This document shows, in pieces, positions 14,220 to 19,268 of a DNA stretch of 19,268 nt; positions within the stretch are counted from its first letter, which is position 1; each line of letters starts with the position of its first letter. A program made the translations under genes and the position numbers. The notes beneath the pieces are model-generated. The model ran no database searches. It saw only the letters and a list, made by a program, of their open reading frames with translations, and was not told where the DNA came from. This DNA comes from Actinomycetota bacterium (lineage in GTDB: Bacteria; Actinomycetota; Thermoleophilia; Gaiellales; Gaiellaceae). The DNA lies in the NCBI GenBank assembly GCA_013696185.1, contig JACCZA010000287.1, forward strand, positions 1 through 19,268. Direction: 5' to 3'.

Positions 14220-15157
14220 CGCTTCCCCCTGCGGGTGACGAGCACGATCACGCTCTCGAGCGAGTCGACGTCGGCGAAGGGCTCGACCTGCACCGTCTTG
14301 TAGAGATCGGTGTCGCTCTGGCTCACGTCCGTGACGCGGCCGATCGGGATGCCGCGCGGATAGTCCGAGGGAAGCTGCCCCCGCTGGGAGCCGGCCGTGA
14401 CGATCCGGTCGCCCGTCCGCAGCTCCGAGCTCTTGCGCACGTAGTCGAGCAGGAGGGCGCCGGTGCCTGCGCGGCCGGGCCTGACGAGCCCGCGGGCGTC
14501 GCGGCGCAGAGCCTGCGCCGAGACCGCGCTCGACTCGTCGGTGAGCAGCGCCACCCTCGCGCTGCGCGAGCTGACGCGGGTGATCCGCCCGACCAGGTAG
14601 CCGCTCTGGTCGAGCACCGGGTCGTCGCGCCGCACGCCGGCGTTCTTGCCGGCAGCCACGACCACCTGCTGCTCGAACTGCGCGGCCGAGTAGGCGGAGA
14701 TCGCCGCGGGCACCGGGGCGTAGTCGTCCGGATAGCTCGGCGGAGCGTGGTACTTGGTGATCGCCCGCAGGGCCCGGTTCTGCTCGAAGGCGGTGCGGTT
14801 CTGGATCGCCTCCTGCTGCGCGACGGCCAGATCACGGCGCAGCCGCGCGTTCTCGGCCTTGGCGGCGATCAGGCCGTCGACGTAGCCGGCGAGATCGCGA
14901 AAGGGGCGCACGACGCGCTCGATCCCGACCTGGAACGGGTGGAGCACGGTCGCGCCCGCATCCTGGGCACTGTGCAGCCCGCCCGACTCCGACTCCCGGA
15001 ACGAGATCGTCACGAGCACGAGCGCGAGCAGCACCATGGTGCACACCGCGATGCGCCGCCGGAGAGCGGTGCCAGTGCGCGAGGAGTGCTTCTGAGCGGC
15101 GGAACGCTGGACGGACGAGCCCAGGACCGCCACCCGTACGGTCCGGTGTCGTTGCAC
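14216..15157 (-). CDS. mreC: rod shape-determining protein MreC
   Basis: MreC is a bitopic protein that organises the elongasome in the periplasm or wall zone. The 313-residue protein has a basic cytoplasmic stretch (LRRRIAV), one membrane helix (about 35-53, AVCTMVLLALVLVTISF), a coiled-coil region (about 88-135) around AAKAENARLRRDLAVAQQEA, and the beta-rich MreC domain with VPAAISAYSAAQFEQQVVV, AAGKNAGVRRDDPVLDQSGY, LVGRITRVSSRSARVALLTD and GDRIVTAGSQRGQLPSDYPR. GTG at 15157 is the first start after an in-frame TAA twelve bases upstream; a later GTG is possible because the first 25 residues are not conserved in style. No Shine-Dalgarno is seen. It follows mreB by 64 bases and overlaps mreD. 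Confidence 0.95.
   Translation of the reverse strand: MQRHRTVRVAVLGSSVQRSAAQKHSSRTGTALRRRIAVCTMVLLALVLVTISFRESESGGLHSAQDAGATVLHPFQVGIERVVRPFRDLAGYVDGLIAAKAENARLRRDLAVAQQEAIQNRTAFEQNRALRAITKYHAPPSYPDDYAPVPAAISAYSAAQFEQQVVVAAGKNAGVRRDDPVLDQSGYLVGRITRVSSRSARVALLTDESSAVSAQALRRDARGLVRPGRAGTGALLLDYVRKSSELRTGDRIVTAGSQRGQLPSDYPRGIPIGRVTDVSQSDTDLYKTVQVEPFADVDSLESVIVLVTRRGKR
14225..14230 (-). promoter_or_regulatory. ribosome binding site supporting a CTG start for mreD
   Basis: AGGGGG on the minus strand inside the last mreC codons, five bases (AAGCG) before the CTG at 14217-14219. Together with the CTGA overlap it is the main support for the non-canonical start. Confidence 0.5.
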
Positions 15158-15221
15158 GAGCCAGGGAGGTTAGACGAGATCCCCCCTGGCGCCTAATCGG
15201 CCGAGACCGGGGCGGGAAGCG

Positions 15222-16280
<1,059 letters not shown>

Positions 16281-16342
16281 CGGAGGGCCGCAGTCTACAA
16301 GGCGGGCTCGGAAACGCCTGCAAACCGCCGGGGCGAGGCGTC

Positions 16343-16936
16343 TCACCCGAAGCCGTAGACCCCTCCGAAGCGCTCGGCCAGGAGGCGCACGAGGAGCGCG
16401 GCCGGAAGACCGACGACGTTCAGGTAGTCGCCCTCGATCCGCTCCACGAGTGCCGCGCCGAGGCCTTGGATCGCGTAGGCGCCGGCCCGTCCCTCCCACT
16501 CTCCCGAGGCGACGTAGAGCCCGAGCTCGCGCGGCGTCAGGGGGCGGAAGGTGACGCGCGTCGTCTCGTGAACGAGCTCGGTCCAGCCGGGCGTGACGAG
16601 GCAGAGACCGCTGACGACCTCGTGCGTGCGCCCGGAGAGGGCCTCGAGCATTCGCTCGGCCGCGCCGGCGTGCTCCGGCTTGCCGTACACGGCTCCGTCG
16701 AGCACCACGGCGGTGTCGACCCCGAGGACGGGACGGCCCGCGGCGCCCGAGCTCAGCGACTCCGCCTTCCCCCGGGCGTGCTGCCGCACCAGGTCGAGCG
16801 GGCTGCCGACGACGGCCGCCCCTTCGTCGTAGCGCGGCGGGACGACGTCGAAGGGCAGGCCGAGCTGCTCGAGGATCGCGCGTCGCTGCGGGGAGGTGGA
16901 GGCGAGCAGGAGCGGCGGCGCGGGCGGGGCGCTCAC
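16343..16936 (-). CDS. maf: Maf-family nucleoside triphosphate pyrophosphatase
   Basis: Maf proteins hydrolyse non-canonical or modified nucleoside triphosphates (for example dTTP/UTP or modified bases) to monophosphates and can affect septation. The 197-residue protein has LLLASTSPQRRAILEQLG (SxSPRR-type loop, 11-19), VVPPRYDEG, a VLGVDTAVVLDGAVYGKPE segment with catalytic-type D74 and K86, THEVVSGLCLV, and AGAYAIQGLGAALVERIEGD followed by YLNVVGLP. These match the YhdE/Maf core. Which substrate class it belongs to is not certain from motifs alone. The GTG at 16936 overlaps the preceding methyltransferase stop by four bases (GTGA), so a longer in-frame extension was rejected. It lies directly upstream of mreB; maf next to mreBCD recurs across bacteria. 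Confidence 0.94.
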   Translation of the reverse strand: MSAPPAPPLLLASTSPQRRAILEQLGLPFDVVPPRYDEGAAVVGSPLDLVRQHARGKAESLSSGAAGRPVLGVDTAVVLDGAVYGKPEHAGAAERMLEALSGRTHEVVSGLCLVTPGWTELVHETTRVTFRPLTPRELGLYVASGEWEGRAGAYAIQGLGAALVERIEGDYLNVVGLPAALLVRLLAERFGGVYGFG

Positions 16937-17700
16937 GAGACGCGCTTGCGCGCCTTCCAGATGCACTCCGACGGCCAGTCGCGGGCCCACGGCAGCTCGC
17001 TCTCCTCCCAGTAGGTCGACCGGGCACCGGCCGGCGGCCGGGGCTCGACGAGATCCTCGAGCTCGAGACCGCTCCGACGGAGGAGACGCACCCACTCGCC
17101 GTAGGGCAGCTGGAAGTTGACCGTCTCGTCGTCCTCGAGTCGATGGAGCCCGAAGTACGGCCGGTGCAGGGTCGGCTCGATCAGGTCGGTCGTCAGGCTG
17201 AAGCAGAGCGAGGCGATCGGGCTCGTGATGCTGAACGCGAGCAGGCCGCCCGGGCGGAGCAGGCGCGAGGCCTCGGGCACCGTCCGGTAGGGATCGGCCC
17301 AGCCGATCGCGCCGTGGTCGCAGAAGACGACGTCGAAGCCGGCGTCGGGAAGCGGCACCGACTCGGCGCTCGCGTGCACGAGCGGAAACTCGACGCCCGC
17401 CTGCGCCATCAGCCTCCGCGCGTGCTCGAGCTGGCGCTCGGAGTTGTCGAGGCCGACGGGACGGGCGCCACGCCCGGCGAGCAGGATCGACCACTGTGCG
17501 GCGCCGCAGCCGAGCTCGAGCACGTCCTTGCCGGCGACCTCTCCGAGGATGTCGAGCTCCTCCTCGGGCAGCTGCCAGATGCCCCAGCGGGGCTCCGGCC
17601 GCCCGATGAAGCTCGCATGGCGTGCCTGGTAGTCGTCGGCCGTCTCGTCCCAGTGGCGCCGGTTGCGGCGCGCGTGCTCGCTGAGGTCAGGCGAGCTCAT
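16933..17700 (-). CDS. class I SAM-dependent methyltransferase
   Basis: A 255-residue Rossmann-fold methyltransferase of the Methyltransf_11/25 type. SAM-binding motif I is VLELGCGAAQWSILLA (ELGCG 62-66), motif II is PVGLDNSERQLEHARRLM (D85 expected to hold the ribose), and the later FDVVFCDHGAIGWAD and SRLLRPGGLLAFSITSP match motifs IV and VI. The N terminus RRNRRHWDETADDYQARH is typical of small-molecule methyltransferases. The C-terminal part (ETVNFQLPYGEWVRLLRRSG) resembles proteins annotated as ubiquinone/menaquinone-like or unknown methyltransferases. The substrate is unknown. The ATG lies inside the ndk coding end (14-base overlap) and its stop overlaps maf, so it is part of a coupled ndk-MTase-maf cluster, possibly linked to nucleotide handling. 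Confidence 0.88.
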   Translation of the reverse strand: MSSPDLSEHARRNRRHWDETADDYQARHASFIGRPEPRWGIWQLPEEELDILGEVAGKDVLELGCGAAQWSILLAGRGARPVGLDNSERQLEHARRLMAQAGVEFPLVHASAESVPLPDAGFDVVFCDHGAIGWADPYRTVPEASRLLRPGGLLAFSITSPIASLCFSLTTDLIEPTLHRPYFGLHRLEDDETVNFQLPYGEWVRLLRRSGLELEDLVEPRPPAGARSTYWEESELPWARDWPSECIWKARKRVS

Positions 17701-18106
17701 CGGCGGCGAACCAGAGCCCGAGCTCCCGCCTGGCGGACCCCGGTGAGTCGGAGCCGTGCACGAGGTTGTCCGGCATCGCAAGGGCGAGGTCGCCGCGGAT
17801 CGTTCCCGGTGCGGACTGCGAGGGGTTCGTCGAGCCCATGGTGGTGCGGACGACGGAGATCGCGGACTCGCCCTCGAGCGCGAGCGCGAGCGTCGGTGAC
17901 GAGGTGATGAACTCGACGAGCTCGCCGAAGAACGGCTTCTCGGCGTGCTCGGCGTAGTGCTCCTCCGCGAGCTCGCGGTCGACCGTGAGCAGCTTCGCCG
18001 CCCGGAGCTCGAGGCCCCTGCGCTCGAAGCGGCCGAGGATCTCGCCGGCGAGCTGCCGCCGGACGGCGTCGGGCTTGATCAGGACGAGCGTCCGCTCGAG
18101 CGCCAT
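17687..18106 (-). CDS. ndk: nucleoside diphosphate kinase
   Basis: Ndk transfers the gamma phosphate from ATP to other NDPs through a phosphohistidine, balancing NTP pools in the cytoplasm. The 139-residue protein has ERTLVLIKPDAVRRQLAGEI (K11 contacts phosphate), EEHYAEHAEKPFFGELVEFI, TMGSTNPSQSAPGTIRGDLA and DNLVHGSDSPGSARREL, where H117 is the catalytic histidine. All standard active-site residues are present and the length is normal. The ATG at 18106 is three bases after the stop of the zinc-ribbon membrane protein, and its own end overlaps the methyltransferase start by 14 bases. This places ndk in the middle of a run of overlapping genes, probably one transcript starting upstream of the window's right edge. 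Confidence 0.97.
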   Translation of the reverse strand: MALERTLVLIKPDAVRRQLAGEILGRFERRGLELRAAKLLTVDRELAEEHYAEHAEKPFFGELVEFITSSPTLALALEGESAISVVRTTMGSTNPSQSAPGTIRGDLALAMPDNLVHGSDSPGSARRELGLWFAADELA

Positions 18107-18109
18107 CGC

Positions 18110-18676
18110 TTACTCGCTGCGCTGTCGCCGTCGCCGCGGCTCGGCGATCTGCCACTGGTCGAGCTCCTGCACGATCGTCGGCGTGTCGACCGGCGTCTCG
18201 CAGTAGGGGCAGATCTGCCAGACGGCGTCGAGCGGCGCCTTGCAGCTCGTGCACGCCTGCTTCAGCTTCGTCGTGCAGACGGGGCAGACGAGGAATTGCG
18301 GCTCGACGTCGGCCCGGCAGACGGGGCACTGGAGCTCCCCCTGGGACAGCCGCTCCTCCATCGCCTTGATCTCGAGGTCGCGCTCGTGCACGTCGTCGAG
18401 GTACTCCGGCGGGCGGAAGAACATGTAGATGATCGGGCCGAGGAAGGGCGGGATCAGGCCGAGCACGGTGGCCATCGCGACGAGCCACGGATCGTCGATC
18501 CGACGGCGGGCGTCCTTGTAGACCCAGAAGGCAGTCGCGAGCCAGAAGACGGCGACGAAGAAGAGGCTCATGTTGCGGATGACGAGCCAGGTGCCCGACT
18601 CGAAGAAGTCGTTGACCCCCCCGAACAGGCTGTCGTCGCCGGTCGTGGTCGTCGTCTGAGCCAGCAGTCTCGTCAC
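18110..18676 (-). CDS. membrane protein with C-terminal double zinc ribbon
   Basis: A 188-residue protein: a short polar N terminus (AQTTTTTGDDSLFGG), two membrane segments (about 31-52, NMSLFFVAVFWLATAFWVYK, and about 63-88, WLVAMATVLGLIPPFLGPII), a charged helix with EYLDDVHERDLEIKAMEERL, then four CxxC knuckles at 117/120, 131/134, 142/145 and 156/159 (CPVC, CPVC, CTSC, CPYC). These form two zinc ribbons of the DZANK type, probably cytoplasmic. The start is GTG at 18676, with GGGAGG eight bases upstream and a GTGA overlap with the 37-residue gene. The function is not known; such proteins are frequent in Thermoleophilia-like genomes as I recall, and a scaffold or sensing role would be a guess. 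The tail is basic (RRRRQRSE). Confidence 0.82.
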   Translation of the reverse strand: MTRLLAQTTTTTGDDSLFGGVNDFFESGTWLVIRNMSLFFVAVFWLATAFWVYKDARRRIDDPWLVAMATVLGLIPPFLGPIIYMFFRPPEYLDDVHERDLEIKAMEERLSQGELQCPVCRADVEPQFLVCPVCTTKLKQACTSCKAPLDAVWQICPYCETPVDTPTIVQELDQWQIAEPRRRRQRSE

Positions 18677-18786
18677 AACAGCAGCCTCCCTAGCACGTAT
18701 CCCGCGGCGAAGGCCACCCCCACGATCACCCCGACGACCGCCGCGGCGAAGGCGAAGATGCCCAACCGTTCCCCGGCCTTCGTCAT
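18673..18786 (-). CDS. 37-residue single-span membrane microprotein
   Basis: A very short gene encoding MTKAGERLGIFAFAAAVVGV followed by IVGVAFAAGYVLGRLLL: a basic/polar start and one glycine-alanine-valine-rich membrane helix from about residue 8 to 36. Its ATG overlaps the folC stop (ATGA) and its TGA overlaps the GTG of the zinc-ribbon membrane protein (GTGA), so it fills the space between them exactly. That double four-base overlap is the best evidence that it is translated; non-coding gaps rarely give it. It shows no homology I can name. It could assemble with the two-helix zinc-ribbon protein it is coupled to. It is too short for most gene callers. Confidence 0.65.
   Translation of the reverse strand: MTKAGERLGIFAFAAAVVGVIVGVAFAAGYVLGRLLL
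18685..18690 (-). promoter_or_regulatory. ribosome binding site of the zinc-ribbon membrane protein
   Basis: GGGAGG on the minus strand, eight bases before GTG at 18674-18676. It lies within the final codons of the 37-residue gene and decides the start of the zinc-ribbon protein, including its polar N-terminal segment. Confidence 0.7.
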
Positions 18787-19268
18787 CGTACGCCCTGTTC
18801 CTGTCGCGCGTGCAGATCGGCGAGCAGGTAGTGCGAGCCCGTGACGAGGATCGTCCCCTCCGCCAGCTCGCGCGCGCGGTCGAGGGCCGCGACGGGATCG
18901 CCGATCGCCTCGACGCGCCCGAAGAACCGCCGCGCCCGGGCTGCGAGCGTCTCGGCCGGCAGCGCCCTCGAGCTCGTCGAGCTCGTCGCCACGAGCGTGT
19001 CGGCGACCTGGGCGAGCGACTCGAGCATCGCCTCGGCGTCCTTGTCGGCGAGGATCGAGGCGACCACGACGTCGATCTCCTCGTCGAGGCGTCCGAGCAG
19101 ATAGCGGACACCGTCCGGATTGTGGGCGCCGTCCCAGAGCTCGCGGCCGCGACGCTCGAGCCGGCCCGGCGGCCTCGTCTCCTCGACCGCCACGCGCCGG
19201 CCGACGTAGGCCTCGACCGCCGCTGCCGCGAGCTGCGCGTTGCCGCCCGGCTCGACCACGACCCGCCC
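18783..19268 (-). CDS. folC: FolC bifunctional folylpolyglutamate/dihydrofolate synthase, C-terminal part
   Basis: The last 161 residues of a Mur-ligase-fold enzyme that adds glutamates to folates; the 5' part lies beyond the right edge of the window. Visible features are a GRLERRGRELWDGAHNPDGV segment, with the DGAHNP motif of FolC/Mur ligases at the start of the C-terminal domain, then VVVASILADKDAEAMLESLA in the position of the common LADKD segment, and a terminal VTGSHYLLADLHARQ that matches the FolC GSLYLxGE-like end. The acyl-CoA/ATP-binding N-terminal half is not in view, so whether it also has dihydrofolate synthase activity cannot be judged. The stop TGA overlaps the following microprotein ATG. 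Confidence 0.93.
   Translation of the reverse strand, partial: GRVVVEPGGNAQLAAAAVEAYVGRRVAVEETRPPGRLERRGRELWDGAHNPDGVRYLLGRLDEEIDVVVASILADKDAEAMLESLAQVADTLVATSSTSSRALPAETLAARARRFFGRVEAIGDPVAALDRARELAEGTILVTGSHYLLADLHARQEQGVR

Overview
The window is GC-rich bacterial chromosome, with strong G/C preference at third codon positions and several GTG and TTG starts. Every confidently called gene lies on the minus strand, so the biological order runs from high to low coordinates. The mixture of mreB/mreC/mreD with rodA and a class B PBP, a long RNase E/G with basic RG-rich arms, and rplU-rpmA-obgE-nadD-rsfS suggests a rod-forming, deep-branching actinobacterium, probably of the Thermoleophilia (Gaiellales/Solirubrobacterales). 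That placement is inference from gene content and protein style; no 16S gene is present.

Positions 19268 to 16343 (read right to left) hold the 3' part of folC, a 37-residue membrane microprotein overlapping both neighbours, a two-helix membrane protein with four CxxC pairs, ndk, a class I SAM methyltransferase and maf. These genes overlap or nearly touch, mostly through 4-base GTGA/ATGA junctions. Positions 16280 to 10503 are the cell-elongation block mreB-mreC-mreD-mrdA(PBP2)-rodA. Positions 10506 to 6435 hold a DUF697-type protein, a 64-residue acidic protein and the 952-residue ribonuclease E/G, whose leader contains an inverted repeat. Positions 6392 to 3570 are the ribosome/GTPase/NAD block rplU-rpmA-obgE-nadD-rsfS. 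Positions 3560 to 3030 are a small PD-(D/E)XK nuclease-like gene whose stop codon lies inside a tRNA-Ala(GGC) gene.

Below 3030 the character changes. The only plus-strand coding trace is the C-terminal remnant of a large serine recombinase. Its reading frame runs into the antisense of the tRNA-Ala, so this looks like an old integration scar. About 600 bases without a credible gene follow, then an MFS exporter with a perfect 12-base palindrome upstream, and a VOC-GNAT fusion protein.

Functionally, the main body links septum-independent wall synthesis (MreBCD, PBP2, RodA) to RNA processing (RNase E/G) and late 50S assembly and control (L21, L27, Obg, RsfS). The maf/mreBCD/rng association is also known from proteobacteria. 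The least understood parts are the DUF697 protein and the acidic protein between rodA and rng, the 37-residue membrane peptide, and the nuclease/tRNA overlap. At least two genes (rsfS, mreD), and possibly mrdA, appear to need CTG start codons to give full-length proteins.
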